A DNA stretch of 64,000 nt from an uncultured Bacilli bacterium (GTDB taxonomy: Bacteria; Bacillota_I; Bacilli_A; RF39; UBA660): the NCBI GenBank assembly GCA_934168275.1, contig CAKPNA010000002.1:1-64000 (forward strand), read 5' to 3'. This document shows, piece by piece, positions 48,688 to 58,565 of this stretch (within the stretch, counting starts at the first letter, position 1; the number at the start of each line of letters is the position of its first letter). The notes beneath the pieces were generated by a model. It was not told where the DNA came from and made no database searches. It worked only from the letters and a program-made list of their open reading frames with translations. A program made the translations under genes and the position numbers.

Positions 48688-49475
48688 AATTCACTTCCAT
48701 GTCCTAGTTTATTTATTATTCCTTTTAGGAAATTACTCTTAGTAGGACTATTATACTCTGGTATAGGTAAGATACTATTTTCTAATACTTTATTGGGATT
48801 TTCATTAGTTATTTTATTAAACTTATCTTCTCCTATAATTTTGATTATTTCTTTTTTTATAGTATTAAAGTTATTAAAGAAAGCACTATTTTTACGATGA
48901 ATATCACTTCCTAAGAAGCTTACTAAGTTAGCATGGAACATATATTTTACCATGTTTTGAGCATCTGCTCCATACTTACCAATAATACTTTCATAATTAC
49001 ATTGAAAATATATTCCTTGATTAGATAGTTCTACTACTCTATTTCTATTATTTCTAAAGTATACGTATCTTTCAGGATGAGCAATTATCACTTTAAAGTT
49101 TTCTTGTAATAGATCATCTAAGATATCATCTAGTTCTGGTAATTCTTCTTCAAATGGTAATTCTACTAAGACATAACTAGTATTATTAATAGTACTTATT
49201 TCTTGTTTATAAACTAGTTTATCAATATCTTCATTTATAAATATTTCATTAGCTACATATAGTTCAATACCTAGATTTTGATTATCTAGGTTATTTTTTA
49301 ATTCATTTTTTATTTTATTATTTGCTGAATATTTACTATCTTCAATATAGTGGGGTGTTAAAATAATTTTATCGAAGCCTAGTGTACGCATTTTCTTAAT
49401 AATTTCTATAGATTCTTCGATATCACTGCTACCGTCATCTATTCCATATAAAATGTGTGAATGGAAATCTATCAT
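48684..49475 (-). CDS. cpsB: Tyrosine-protein phosphatase of the PHP family (CpsB/YwqE)
   Basis: Metal-binding motifs MIDFHSHILYGIDDGS, ILTPHYIED, VIAHPERYVYF and LGSDIHRK are those of CpsB/Wzb-like PHP phosphatases. It dephosphorylates the tyrosine cluster of the BY-kinase and so sets polymer length and export. The ATG at 49475 with AAAGGGTG upstream is used rather than the in-frame start 9 bp earlier. It is 20 bp downstream of the fused Wzz/kinase gene. The length of 263 aa is normal. Confidence 0.92.
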   Translation of the reverse strand: MIDFHSHILYGIDDGSSDIEESIEIIKKMRTLGFDKIILTPHYIEDSKYSANNKIKNELKNNLDNQNLGIELYVANEIFINEDIDKLVYKQEISTINNTSYVLVELPFEEELPELDDILDDLLQENFKVIIAHPERYVYFRNNRNRVVELSNQGIYFQCNYESIIGKYGADAQNMVKYMFHANLVSFLGSDIHRKNSAFFNNFNTIKKEIIKIIGEDKFNKITNENPNKVLENSILPIPEYNSPTKSNFLKGIINKLGHGSEL

Positions 49476-49494
49476 ATATAACACCCTTTCTTAG

Positions 49495-50856
49495 TTATTG
49501 TTTTTCCTCTTCAGTATTTTCGTAATAGTAATAACTTTTACCTGAGCTTTTTCTTCTAGGTACTTTATTTACTATAACTCCTGCTACTTTAGCATTAACG
49601 TTAGTTAACATCTTTTTAGTTGATTCTAGTAATTCAATTGGTGCTGAGTTAAGAGATGTTACTACGATTGTTCTATCAACAAAATCTGACATAATTAATG
49701 AGTCTGATAAGCCATTTACTGGTGGGCCATCAAAGATAATATAGTCAAATATTTCTGATAGTAATGAGATTAATTTAGCTGTTTTTTGAGAATTTAATAG
49801 TTCTGATGGATTTGGTGGTACTTTACCACGTGGGATAATATATAAATTATCTATTTTTGTTTTGAAGACATAATCTTCTAGATTTTCTTCGTCATCTTCT
49901 TTGTATGCTAATAAGTTAGATAGACCAATACGATTAGATATTTTAAATATTTTGTTTACTCTTCCTTTACGCATATCACAGTCAACTATTAATACTTTTT
50001 TATTATTTTGTGCAAATGCTGTTGCTAAATTACTACTGATAAAGCTTTTACCTTCACTTGGTATTGAACTTGTTATTAAGATAGTCTTTATCTTTTCATC
50101 AGCGGATGTAAATTGTAAGTTAGTACGGATAGTTCTTATTTGTTCACTAATTATTTCTTTTGGATTAGTTGCTACGACTAATTCTTCTTTTAAGTTCTTA
50201 GTTTCTTCGACAGAACCTAGGATAGGCATTTGTAATACTTCTTCTACTTGTTCAACACTTTTAGCAGTTCTATCAAAGTAATATATTACAAAGAAGATTC
50301 CTGATGATAATACTAGTCCTAATACTCCACCAATAATACTTGATTTAGCAACATTTATATTATATGGTTCATCTTCTTCAATGGCAACATCTAGAATATG
50401 AACATTATCTAGGTTATATAGTTCTGGTACTTCAACAGTAAATACTTTGGCAACTAAGTTAGCAATAATTTTAGCATTTAAGGCATTATTATCTGAAACA
50501 GTTATTTTTATTATTTGCGTATTGTTTATTGATGAAACACTTATTTCACTAGCTAGTTCTTTATATGTATAACTTTCATTTAGTTCTTTTTGAACTTGTT
50601 CCAATACTCTTCTACTTTTAATAATTTCTGCATATGTTGATACTAGATTGTTATTAATAGATATATCGCTTTGGGTAATACCTGTTCCTTCTTGATTACT
50701 TCCTAGGATAACAGTAGTTGATGATTTATACATTGGGATAGTTAAGAATTTAGTATAGATACCACCTATTAAGCAACATACTAGTGTAGCAATAATTATA
50801 TATTTAATTTTATCAATAAAATAATCAAATAGTTCTTTTAAATTAATCTCTTCCAT
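49495..50856 (-). CDS. cpsCD: Fused chain-length regulator and BY-kinase (CpsC-CpsD type)
   Basis: Residues 1-200 form a Wzz module: EINLKELFDYFIDKIKYIII, a first TM (about 18-40), an extracytoplasmic domain, and a second TM (about 175-195, IIGGVLGLVLSSGIFFVIYY). Residues about 225-453 form a BY-kinase with Walker A SSIPSEGKSFISSNLA, Walker A' VDCDMRKGRV, Walker B YIIFDGPPVNG, and the C-terminal Tyr cluster SYYYYENTEEEKQ. In many Gram-positives these are two genes; here they are fused. It controls polymerisation and export with the phosphatase next to it. Confidence 0.92.
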   Translation of the reverse strand: MEEINLKELFDYFIDKIKYIIIATLVCCLIGGIYTKFLTIPMYKSSTTVILGSNQEGTGITQSDISINNNLVSTYAEIIKSRRVLEQVQKELNESYTYKELASEISVSSINNTQIIKITVSDNNALNAKIIANLVAKVFTVEVPELYNLDNVHILDVAIEEDEPYNINVAKSSIIGGVLGLVLSSGIFFVIYYFDRTAKSVEQVEEVLQMPILGSVEETKNLKEELVVATNPKEIISEQIRTIRTNLQFTSADEKIKTILITSSIPSEGKSFISSNLATAFAQNNKKVLIVDCDMRKGRVNKIFKISNRIGLSNLLAYKEDDEENLEDYVFKTKIDNLYIIPRGKVPPNPSELLNSQKTAKLISLLSEIFDYIIFDGPPVNGLSDSLIMSDFVDRTIVVTSLNSAPIELLESTKKMLTNVNAKVAGVIVNKVPRRKSSGKSYYYYENTEEEKQ

Positions 50857-50909
50857 TTTTACTCCTTCTTTATTATATATTTTAGTATATCATATTTTAC
50901 TTTTTTTGA

Positions 50910-52352
50910 CTAGTTTTCATTTAATACTTCATTAATTTTATTTACGGCTTTTTCCACACTAGAATAGTCTGGTTCCATAACGTATAATAACCAATCAGTA
51001 CCCATACTATATGTATAATTAGATGCTCCTGTACCTGTTACAGCAATACTTTCAATATTCCATGTTGGCATTTTATCTAGTTGATATTTTATAAATGAAG
51101 TAATTGTATTGGAGTCAATATCTGTTTGGAATGATCCATCTAGTGTTCTTAAGATATCACCATAATTACTTATTAATACTTTTGATTTAGTTATTTTATC
51201 GATAATGGCAGTTATTACTTGTTGTTGGTTAGCTCCTCGATGGTTGTCTCCTGTAGCGTATGAATATCTTTCTCTCGCGTATGCTAAAGCCATAGCGCCA
51301 TCCATGTGGTTCCAACCTTGTTCAATGTATAATTTTTTATTTGTCCATGGAACAAACGCTTGGTCTGAATATATATCTATTCCTTTAATAGCATCTACTA
51401 CTTTTATTAGAGTATCAAAGTTAACTCTTAGGTAGTGATCTATATTTATTCCATATAAATCTTCTAGTGTATTTATACTTTTATCTATACCAAAAATACC
51501 TGCATGAGTTAATTTATCTTTTAGTCCAGTAGTACCTGCTAATTGAACATAGTAATCTCTTGGTGTATTAACTAATAAGATATGGTTAGTTTTAGGGTTA
51601 ATAACTGCTAACTGGTTAACATCACTTCTACCTCTTACAGTATCCATATTACCATATTGATCAATACCACTAATATATAATATAAATGGTTCTTCTAAGA
51701 TATATAATGGTTCTTCAATAGGTTGTTCTTGATGAGATTTTACTTTTAATTTTATTGTATATATAACACTTGTTTTATCATTAATATCTTCTATTTCTTC
51801 AGATATTAAAGTTAAATAACTTGTTTCTAAAACAATAGCATCTGTTTCATTTTTTAATAATTTATTTATTAAAGTATTATATAGTGGTACTTTTTCTTCA
51901 GTATAAGTTATTTTACTATCTAATTCTTTCTTTATATTAGTACTATTATCATCTTCTAAATAAGTTATATTCTTATTATTTAAATCATTAATACTTTGAT
52001 AATTATTTTCTTTTAATACTAGTACAGAATAACTTAATGTATCATACTTATTATGAACATTATTTACAAAATTATAGGTATTTATTAAATAATTGTATGT
52101 AATAAATAAACTACCTATAGATATAATTATTAATAGTATTAAACTGACTATTTTAAATCCTATCTTTAGTTTACTTAACGTAATAATTATTAATATTAGT
52201 ATAATTAATATATATATTCCATAACCAATGAATAGATATTTATCTGGTATTATATTTAAACTAAATATATAATAACTAAAAGCTGTTATACATATTAAAC
52301 ATAGTAATATCATTATTGTACTTATAATATTAAACACTTTATTTTTTTTCAT
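50910..52352 (-). CDS. LytR-CpsA-Psr (LCP) family glycopolymer ligase
   Basis: A 480-aa protein with several N-terminal TM helices (residues about 8-30, 38-60, 66-88), an extracytoplasmic accessory domain (about 95-200) and the LCP core (about 215-450): RGRSDVNQLAVINPKTNHIL, LVNTPRDYYVQL, KLTHAGIFGI and DGAMALAYARERYSYATGD. LCP enzymes attach capsule or wall polymers from lipid carrier to peptidoglycan. It heads the capsule regulatory operon (LCP, Wzz-kinase, phosphatase, XRE regulator, rhodanese, lipoprotein). The CpsA-like accessory domain fits a capsule role. Confidence 0.92.
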   Translation of the reverse strand: MKKNKVFNIISTIMILLCLICITAFSYYIFSLNIIPDKYLFIGYGIYILIILILIIITLSKLKIGFKIVSLILLIIISIGSLFITYNYLINTYNFVNNVHNKYDTLSYSVLVLKENNYQSINDLNNKNITYLEDDNSTNIKKELDSKITYTEEKVPLYNTLINKLLKNETDAIVLETSYLTLISEEIEDINDKTSVIYTIKLKVKSHQEQPIEEPLYILEEPFILYISGIDQYGNMDTVRGRSDVNQLAVINPKTNHILLVNTPRDYYVQLAGTTGLKDKLTHAGIFGIDKSINTLEDLYGINIDHYLRVNFDTLIKVVDAIKGIDIYSDQAFVPWTNKKLYIEQGWNHMDGAMALAYARERYSYATGDNHRGANQQQVITAIIDKITKSKVLISNYGDILRTLDGSFQTDIDSNTITSFIKYQLDKMPTWNIESIAVTGTGASNYTYSMGTDWLLYVMEPDYSSVEKAVNKINEVLNEN

Positions 52353-52530
52353 AGTTCTAAACTCCTTTGCTATATTAATTATACATATTTATTCGGTATT
52401 TGTATAGAGATTTTTAACTTCTTATTAAATTTATCAATTATAATAAATTTATATCAGCATATACACTCTTGATATTATTCTTTATATATTCAATTAAATT
52501 CTTTTATTAATATTATTAAATAAGTGCATA

Positions 52531-52573
52531 ATAAAACTAATGTTGCATTTGTAAAATTGAACATTAGTTTTAT
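52531..52573. terminator. Perfect 14-bp hairpin between capsule operon start and recombinase remnant
   Basis: ATAAAACTAATGTT (52531-52544) and AACATTAGTTTTAT (52560-52573) form a perfect stem. T-runs on either side are short, so it may be a weak terminator for the truncated recombinase gene or an element-end palindrome. The rest of the 52353-52614 gap shows no gene. Confidence 0.5.
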
Positions 52574-52614
52574 TTACAATTAATTATTATACCACTTCTT
52601 TCCAAATTTCGTGT

Positions 52615-53211
52615 CTATATATCTATACTAACATTAATGATTAAATGATGATTATCATTTGAATCTCTTATATATCCATATGGAACTGAAGCAGCAATAT
52701 ATTCTCCTTTTTTCTGTTTAGTTTGATAAACTATTTTTACTTTTCTTGATATATCTCTTTCATATTCATCATTTATTAAGTTTTTGAGATTAACTAACAT
52801 ACTACTTGATGAATCAAGATCTTTATAACTATCAATTCCATCTATAATAGATATAAATCTTATTCTCATTGTAGAAAAAGTATCTTCTAAAAACTTACCT
52901 ACTTTAATATAGTTTCTACCAAGTCTTGATAAGTCTTTAACAATAATAGTATTTATCTTTTTATTTTTAATATCTTCAAGCATTCTTTGAAAAGATGTTC
53001 TATCAAAATTAGTTCCAATAAAACCATCATCTGCATATTCTTCTATATAAACTAAATCATCACTTTTATCTATATAATCTTTAATAATCTTTCTTTGATT
53101 ATCGATGCTATTACTTTCTACATTCTTTTTAAGCTTATCTTCTTGTGATAATCTTAAATATATACCTGCTTTAAATAATTCTTCTTCACTATTTCTGTAT
53201 CTAACTCCCAC
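52615..53211 (-). pseudogene. Serine recombinase, truncated after the catalytic domain
   Basis: Residues about 12-150 are an intact resolvase catalytic domain: GIYLRLSQEDK with the nucleophile Ser, YADDGFIGTNFDRTSFQRM, and VKDLSRLGRNYIKVG with the catalytic Arg. The following recombinase domain begins (IAASVPYGYIRDSNDN) but ends after HHLIINVSIDI. Large serine recombinases of conjugative elements have about 500 aa, so roughly 300 C-terminal residues (zinc ribbon, coiled coil) are gone. It is probably the remnant of a lost mobile element that once entered between the two halves of the capsule region. Confidence 0.8.
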
Positions 53212-53275
53212 ACTATATCGCCTCCTACCTTAATTTAATATAGTTTTATTTATTTTACGAATGTGCAAAATAAAA

Positions 53276-53298
53276 GAACCAAGATTAATTCTTGATTC
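53276..53298 (-). terminator. Weak terminator-like hairpin
   Basis: GAACCAAG (53276-53283) and CTTGATTC (53291-53298) pair with one wobble. On the minus strand TTTTATTTT follows. It lies 25 bp beyond the stronger repeat hairpin at 53353. Confidence 0.4.
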
Positions 53299-53352
53299 CA
53301 ACTTTTTGTATTTTCAGCATATTATTTTGTATTTATTATTATTTATGCAGCA

Positions 53353-53387
53353 AAAAAGTTTTTACACATTTCCGTAAAAACTTTTTA
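53353..53387. repeat. 35-bp palindromic repeat, left copy flanking the ATPase gene
   Basis: A 13-bp stem AAAAAGTTTTTAC / GTAAAAACTTTTT around ACATTTCC. It matches 54651-54685 at 34 of 35 positions. On the minus strand it also has a T-run and would terminate the ATPase gene. Confidence 0.85.
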
Positions 53388-53411
53388 TTTTTAGATTTCT
53401 TTACGTTTTTA

Positions 53412-54611
53412 TTATTCTTCACTTAATAAGAAATCTTTAATATTTAACCATTTTATTCCATTTTCACTATAATTTTCATCATCATTAGTAATTATATATT
53501 TTGGATAATGATCTTCTATTTCATCGAATGCAGATAATTCTCTTTTTCTTGTATTTTCATCTTTTATTGATATTGCAACTTGGACATATATTCTTTCATT
53601 ATTTTTTATAGCAACAAAATCTATCTCACCTTTATTTGTTTTTCCACTATAAACCTCATATCCTTTATATAATAAAGATGAAAGAACAGCATTTTCATAA
53701 ATATAAGGTAGTGTTCTATTGGATCTGCTATTTCTAATTTGTAAAAGTCCAAAATCTGTATAGTAATATTTAGGAAGCGTTTTTAATGCATTTTTTCCGT
53801 GAATATCATATCTATAAACTTTTTTTAATATCAATGCTTTAGTTAATGAATCAATATATTGATAAATAGTTTCATTAGATACACTTCTTCCATTTGTAGT
53901 CAAGAAATTAACTAAATTAGTAATAGAAAATTCTCTACCTATAACATCTATTGCATATTGTAAAATTAAATCAAATAATGTTCTATCAGTTAGTTTTAAT
54001 CTATAAATAACGTCTCTCAAAATTATTGAATCATAAACACTTTGTAAATATGCTCTAACAGAATTTTCATCATTATAATCAAATCTTTTTGGAAGTGAAC
54101 CCCACTCTAAATAATTATCGAAAGAATCATTATTATTTATATCTTTATTTAGATATTCTGATATTTCCACATAACTTAATGGTTCAATATGGAAATTAAC
54201 ATATCTTCCTGATAATACAGTATCTAATTCTTCAGATAACATTTTAGAGTTTGATCCAGTCAAAAATATACTTAAATTGAATTCTATATTTAAAGAATTT
54301 ACAACTTTTTCAAATTTATCAACATTTTGAACTTCATCTAAAAATAGATAATATCTATCATCATCTTTAATAAGATTTTTAACATAAGCATTTAATTTCT
54401 TATAATCTGTAAATTCTTCAAATTCAATTAATTCAAATTTGATAAAAATAATATGGTCTTGTCTTACTTTATTATTAAGTAATTCATCTTTTATCTGCTC
54501 TAACAATTCAGACTTACCACACCTTCTTATACCGACCATAATTTTGATAATGTCATCATCATAAAAAGGTCTAATTTGTTTTAAATAATGTTCTCTAATT
54601 AACTTTTCCAT
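53412..54611 (-). CDS. AAA_14 ATPase with DUF4143 domain
   Basis: A 399-aa protein with Walker A MVGIRRCGKSELLEQI, Walker B-like YYLFLDEVQNVDKFE, sensor LTGSNSKMLSEELDTVLSGR and a winged helix plus C-terminal DUF4143 nuclease-like fold (about 210-390: YYTDFGLLQIRNSR, YENAVLSSLLYKG, GEIDFVAIKNNERIYVQVA). The GEIDFV...VQV segment has the look of a PD-(D/E)XK core. These proteins are frequent orphan ATPases in gut bacteria, with no agreed function. It is a single gene between two near-identical hairpin repeats and separates the two capsule modules. Confidence 0.85.
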   Translation of the reverse strand: MEKLIREHYLKQIRPFYDDDIIKIMVGIRRCGKSELLEQIKDELLNNKVRQDHIIFIKFELIEFEEFTDYKKLNAYVKNLIKDDDRYYLFLDEVQNVDKFEKVVNSLNIEFNLSIFLTGSNSKMLSEELDTVLSGRYVNFHIEPLSYVEISEYLNKDINNNDSFDNYLEWGSLPKRFDYNDENSVRAYLQSVYDSIILRDVIYRLKLTDRTLFDLILQYAIDVIGREFSITNLVNFLTTNGRSVSNETIYQYIDSLTKALILKKVYRYDIHGKNALKTLPKYYYTDFGLLQIRNSRSNRTLPYIYENAVLSSLLYKGYEVYSGKTNKGEIDFVAIKNNERIYVQVAISIKDENTRKRELSAFDEIEDHYPKYIITNDDENYSENGIKWLNIKDFLLSEE

Positions 54612-54650
54612 AGATTCATCTCCTTTTCTATTTATATTATATCATATATC

Positions 54651-54685
54651 AAAAAGTTTTTACACATTTTCGTAAAAACTTTTTA
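54651..54685. repeat. 35-bp palindromic repeat, right copy flanking the ATPase gene
   Basis: Same hairpin as 53353-53387 with one base difference in the loop. It lies 40 bp upstream of the ATPase start. The remainder of the 54612-54886 gap is AT-rich with no gene seen. Confidence 0.85.
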
Positions 54686-54886
54686 GAAAAATATTTTTTT
54701 ACATTTTTAAGTATTTTTTTGATAGTTAGTGGAGAAAATCAATGATTTTTATCAAATTTTTCTTTTATTTTATTATTTAATATCTTTCTTAATTTCTTAT
54801 ATTTATCTTGATATTTAAGACATTCCAAAATTATAGCTTTTTGACTTTAAAATATTTATGACTTTATATTTTACAATTTATAACAA

Positions 54887-56062
54887 TTACTTTTTTAACA
54901 TTTTTTTTAATATATTTTTCAATTTTCTTTTAAAAACATTAATTTTTCCATATATTTTTAAAAAGTTTTTTTCAACTGTTTTGTATCCTTTTGATGAATA
55001 TTCTTGCATTATCTTATAATTTTCTAACGGTTCTATTGTTGGGTGTCTAAGTTGTGAATTATCTTTTAAAATATATTCTGACTTCGTTTCAATAATGTTA
55101 AAATCATCTTTTCTAGACTTAATAAGATTTTCACCTTTAAGTGTATTTATTATTAAACATGAATTTCCTTTTTTATTATAAAAAGACTGATGATATCGCT
55201 CGATTCCCCAATAATCACCAATTGTTAAATCTCCTGGTCTATTTAAACAAGCGAATTGACATTTATAACAGTTTGGCCTATACATATAGCCATTTTTAAA
55301 GAAATAATAATATGAACTTTCATAGGGTGAAAATGTTTTTTTGAATACTTTATGATTTTTTAAGTAATAACCGTTTAAATTTCCAAAAACAGACCATCCA
55401 TTTTTTTTGTCTCTAAAAACTACATTAGTAATTTTAACTTTATGTTTATCTTCAACATATTTTATATAGTCTAAAAATATTTTTTGATTGGGGGCACCAT
55501 GACAAACAATATCTACCGTATAAAGATTGTCATAGTCTTTCTTCAAATAACTTTTTAATGCTGCAACTTGACAAGGTGTTCCAGAAAATAATACAATTTT
55601 GTCATCATTTAATTTTTCTTTAATCAATGGTAAAACTTCAATTATATCGCTTTGTACATATTTAGAACCTTGTAACTTGTCTATATCTTTCGGATTTTCA
55701 ATTAATATATGTTTAATGTTAATTTTTCCATTTTCATAATATAAAGAACATCCGCAAACATAACCACCATTATTTAATATTCCAATAGCCAAAGTTGAAA
55801 ATACTCCTCCAGATGATGATTTGCATAAAATATCATTATTTTTTGTTACGGCAGCAAAAAATTTTTTCACATAGTCATTGTCAGTTTTTTTAAACTTATT
55901 TATATAACAATTTTTTTTGCACATTCCACAATCGATGCATTTATCATCATCAATTTCTGGATATTTATTTCCGAAATCGTCTTGTTTAATTGTAATTGCT
56001 TTTTTGGGACAATTTAACATACATACCCCACAAGCTATACATTTTTCTTTATCTGTTATCAT
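54887..56062 (-). CDS. FrhB-like Fe-S oxidoreductase of the polysaccharide cluster
   Basis: A 391-aa protein with two N-terminal [4Fe-4S] motifs (CIACGVCMLNCPKKAI and CIDCGMCKKNC), then coenzyme F420 hydrogenase/dehydrogenase beta-subunit domains (KSSSGGVFSTLAIGIL, YVQSDIIEVLPLI, LFSGTPCQVAALKSYL, DIVCHGAPNQKIF) and a cysteine pair RPNCYKCQFACLNRPGDLTIGDYWG. Homologues in capsule clusters accompany polysaccharide pyruvyl transferases, as here. F420 is not expected in this group, so flavin is more likely. The substrate is unknown. Overlaps the flippase gene by 14 bp. Confidence 0.88.
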   Translation of the reverse strand: MITDKEKCIACGVCMLNCPKKAITIKQDDFGNKYPEIDDDKCIDCGMCKKNCYINKFKKTDNDYVKKFFAAVTKNNDILCKSSSGGVFSTLAIGILNNGGYVCGCSLYYENGKINIKHILIENPKDIDKLQGSKYVQSDIIEVLPLIKEKLNDDKIVLFSGTPCQVAALKSYLKKDYDNLYTVDIVCHGAPNQKIFLDYIKYVEDKHKVKITNVVFRDKKNGWSVFGNLNGYYLKNHKVFKKTFSPYESSYYYFFKNGYMYRPNCYKCQFACLNRPGDLTIGDYWGIERYHQSFYNKKGNSCLIINTLKGENLIKSRKDDFNIIETKSEYILKDNSQLRHPTIEPLENYKIMQEYSSKGYKTVEKNFLKIYGKINVFKRKLKNILKKMLKK

Positions 56063-57482
56063 TTGATACCTCTTTCTTAGTTATTATCTTGTTAAAAATT
56101 TTCTTATAAATTAATTGGAAGCTTCCTCTATTTGCAAAAATTACAAATATAATCAAAAATAATTGTATAATTATAACGTATTTCTGATTAACATAAGTTG
56201 AAATTGCCATCACTAGCAAAATAATAAAATTCATTATTTTATTTTTAGTTAAATATTTAATTTTCACATATTTTTTAGTATCATCTATTCTGTAAATAAA
56301 TACTCCAATATAACTTACACAAGTCGCTAAAGAAGCACCCATTATTCCAATCTTAGGAATCAAGATAGAATTCAAAATAACATTTAAAACTGCTCCAATA
56401 ATTGATGACTTTAAAAAACCATTACTATCCTTACTAGCAGAATATTCGTTTGCAATAAAAGAGCCTAATGTTAAAAATAAAGTACCAATTAATAGTGGTG
56501 GAACATATCTCCATGCCTCATAAAATGATTCTCCAACATACACCTTCATCAGTGGTTTCAAGATAAATAATAATAGCACAGTTGATAATGTAATAGCAAA
56601 GTTAAGTGAATTATAAACTGAATTAGTATATTCATTTTTATCCTTACTCTCTTTTTCTTTTACTGCTGAAAATAGCCACGCTTGATTAAAAATTGTTGTA
56701 AAAGTAATGACTATTGAAGGAATTTTATAAGATACTGCATATATACCATTCGACTCTATATTAATTAAATATGTAACCATTACTTTATCTAGAGAATTCA
56801 TTATCCACCACATTAATGAATTTGGAATCAGCAATATTGAATATTTTAGCATGTCTTTTAATACTTTTTTATCCAATTTTTTAAACGATACTTTTTTTAT
56901 TAAATTTTCTTTAATTATTATTGCAAAAGAAACAATAAAATGAGAAATAATATAAGATAAGAGATATCCTTTTATTCCAAGTGAAAATTTTACTAAAAAT
57001 AAAATATTTAAAATAGCAATTAAAAAGGTTTGAACTAATCCCATGACAGAATAAAAAAGTAATTCTTCTTTTCCTCTAACATAACACATAAAAATGGTTG
57101 AAGATGTCATCGAAATCAAATACAAAGATAAAAAAGTCGAGAAATTTGATGTAATATTCCAAAATGCAAATGCAGGAATCATTACTAAAGATATAGCACA
57201 GGCTATTAGAAAAAATAGAAATCCTATATTTATTATCTGCCTATCATCAGAATTCTTATCCATTGAGAATCTCATAACTGCTTCAGATATATTTAAAGAA
57301 ATTATTGGCAACAATATTGTTCCAACTGTTGTTACTAAATCTATAGTTCCATACTCTTCAACAGTTAAAATGTTGGTGTAAAATGGAACAAGGAAAAAGG
57401 TTATTAATTTGGAACCAAAATTTCCAATTGAAAATATTAATGTATTCTTTATAAGATATTTATTTCTTGATTCTTTTTTCAT
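56049..57482 (-). CDS. wzx: Wzx-type oligosaccharide flippase
   Basis: A 477-aa protein with 12-14 TM helices of the MOP exporter superfamily: start RNKYLIKNTLIFSIGNFGSK, LVPFYTNILTVEEYGTIDLV, then ISLNISEAVMRF and the central VMVTYLINIESNGIYAVSYK. It moves undecaprenyl-linked repeat units across the membrane. Order on the transcript: Wzy, pyruvyl transferase, Wzx, FrhB-like, consistent with a Wzx/Wzy-dependent capsule. It is 15 bp from the pyruvyl transferase gene. Confidence 0.9.
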   Translation of the reverse strand: MKKESRNKYLIKNTLIFSIGNFGSKLITFFLVPFYTNILTVEEYGTIDLVTTVGTILLPIISLNISEAVMRFSMDKNSDDRQIINIGFLFFLIACAISLVMIPAFAFWNITSNFSTFLSLYLISMTSSTIFMCYVRGKEELLFYSVMGLVQTFLIAILNILFLVKFSLGIKGYLLSYIISHFIVSFAIIIKENLIKKVSFKKLDKKVLKDMLKYSILLIPNSLMWWIMNSLDKVMVTYLINIESNGIYAVSYKIPSIVITFTTIFNQAWLFSAVKEKESKDKNEYTNSVYNSLNFAITLSTVLLLFILKPLMKVYVGESFYEAWRYVPPLLIGTLFLTLGSFIANEYSASKDSNGFLKSSIIGAVLNVILNSILIPKIGIMGASLATCVSYIGVFIYRIDDTKKYVKIKYLTKNKIMNFIILLVMAISTYVNQKYVIIIQLFLIIFVIFANRGSFQLIYKKIFNKIITKKEVSNDNR

Positions 57483-57497
57483 TTTAAATTATACCCT

Positions 57498-58565
57498 TTA
57501 CAAATTTTCTTTCAAATAATTAATTGTATCTTCTTTTGCCTTTTGAATTATATTATTGGTTTTAGCATAATCTATTTCAGTGTTATATAGTCGTTCAATA
57601 TCATCTAAATTATAAACAATTCTACCCGTTTGTGCTAGTGATTTTAACAAAGAGTTAAGTTTATTAAAATTAGAATCTCTGATTATAGTACAAAATTTAT
57701 TGTTCATTTTAATTGAAAAAATTGTACCATGAAAAGTATCCGTAATTATATAATCAGCAAATTTAAAATAACTCAAGACATCAAAAGGAGAAACAGCGAT
57801 GTTTTTATCTGCAATTTCTTGATAAAAACCTAAACTTATTATCTTTTTATTATGTTTTTTAGCAAACTCTTTTATATATTTTCCCTCTGATTTAGAAATT
57901 CTTCCTTGATATGCATATAAAATTATATAATTGTCATCAGGTTTAACAGATTTTATTTTATTTGAATAATCAGATATTATTACAGGATCAAAACTAACTA
58001 ATGGCTTAACTCCTGTTAATTTTTCAACTATTTTTTTTGAATTTTCATCTCGTACTGAAATTTTATAGAACTTTTTCAATAATTGTGATATATCATCATC
58101 GATATTATAGCCTTTTAGCATATCAAGCGTAGTATATCCAAAACTGGCAGCATAGGAAATAACTTTTGAACTTTCAAAATTCTTGCCAAATAATTCTAGT
58201 GAATATCCAACTGGATAGCCTTGCAAACAATTAAATACTTCATCACTTCCGATTACCAATGTGTCAATTTTTTTATTATAGTTATAATCATCAGTAACAT
58301 TCAAAAGTTTTAAAGCATCCTTTATGCTATTTTTAAAGTTAATATATTGCTTTTTTCTTTTATAAAATTTTACTATATTTATATTTTTTTTCAATTTACT
58401 TAATAATTCATTTTTTTTACTTTTAACCAATGCGCATTCATAATGATAATCTATAAATTCAACATCATAACCTAATTGTCTTATCGTATTATAAAGTCCA
58501 TAAGCCTGTAAATATGAACCATAATTAATTATTCTTTGCATACTCATAATTCCTACTTTTTTCAT
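57498..58565 (-). CDS. Polysaccharide pyruvyl transferase (WcaK/CsaB family)
   Basis: From the ATG at 58565 (GGAGGAAAAAAG upstream) the 355-aa protein starts MKKVGIMSMQRIINYGSYLQ and shows the family's landmarks: LVIGSDEVFNCLQGYPVGYS, KVISYAASFGYTTLD, FYKISVRDENSKKIVEKLTG, SFDPVIISDYS, and ADYIITDTFHGTIFSIKM near the C terminus. It adds a pyruvyl ketal to a sugar using phosphoenolpyruvate. The start overlaps the stop of the polymerase gene (ATGA). The FrhB-like gene two positions downstream is a usual partner. Confidence 0.9.
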   Translation of the reverse strand: MKKVGIMSMQRIINYGSYLQAYGLYNTIRQLGYDVEFIDYHYECALVKSKKNELLSKLKKNINIVKFYKRKKQYINFKNSIKDALKLLNVTDDYNYNKKIDTLVIGSDEVFNCLQGYPVGYSLELFGKNFESSKVISYAASFGYTTLDMLKGYNIDDDISQLLKKFYKISVRDENSKKIVEKLTGVKPLVSFDPVIISDYSNKIKSVKPDDNYIILYAYQGRISKSEGKYIKEFAKKHNKKIISLGFYQEIADKNIAVSPFDVLSYFKFADYIITDTFHGTIFSIKMNNKFCTIIRDSNFNKLNSLLKSLAQTGRIVYNLDDIERLYNTEIDYAKTNNIIQKAKEDTINYLKENL

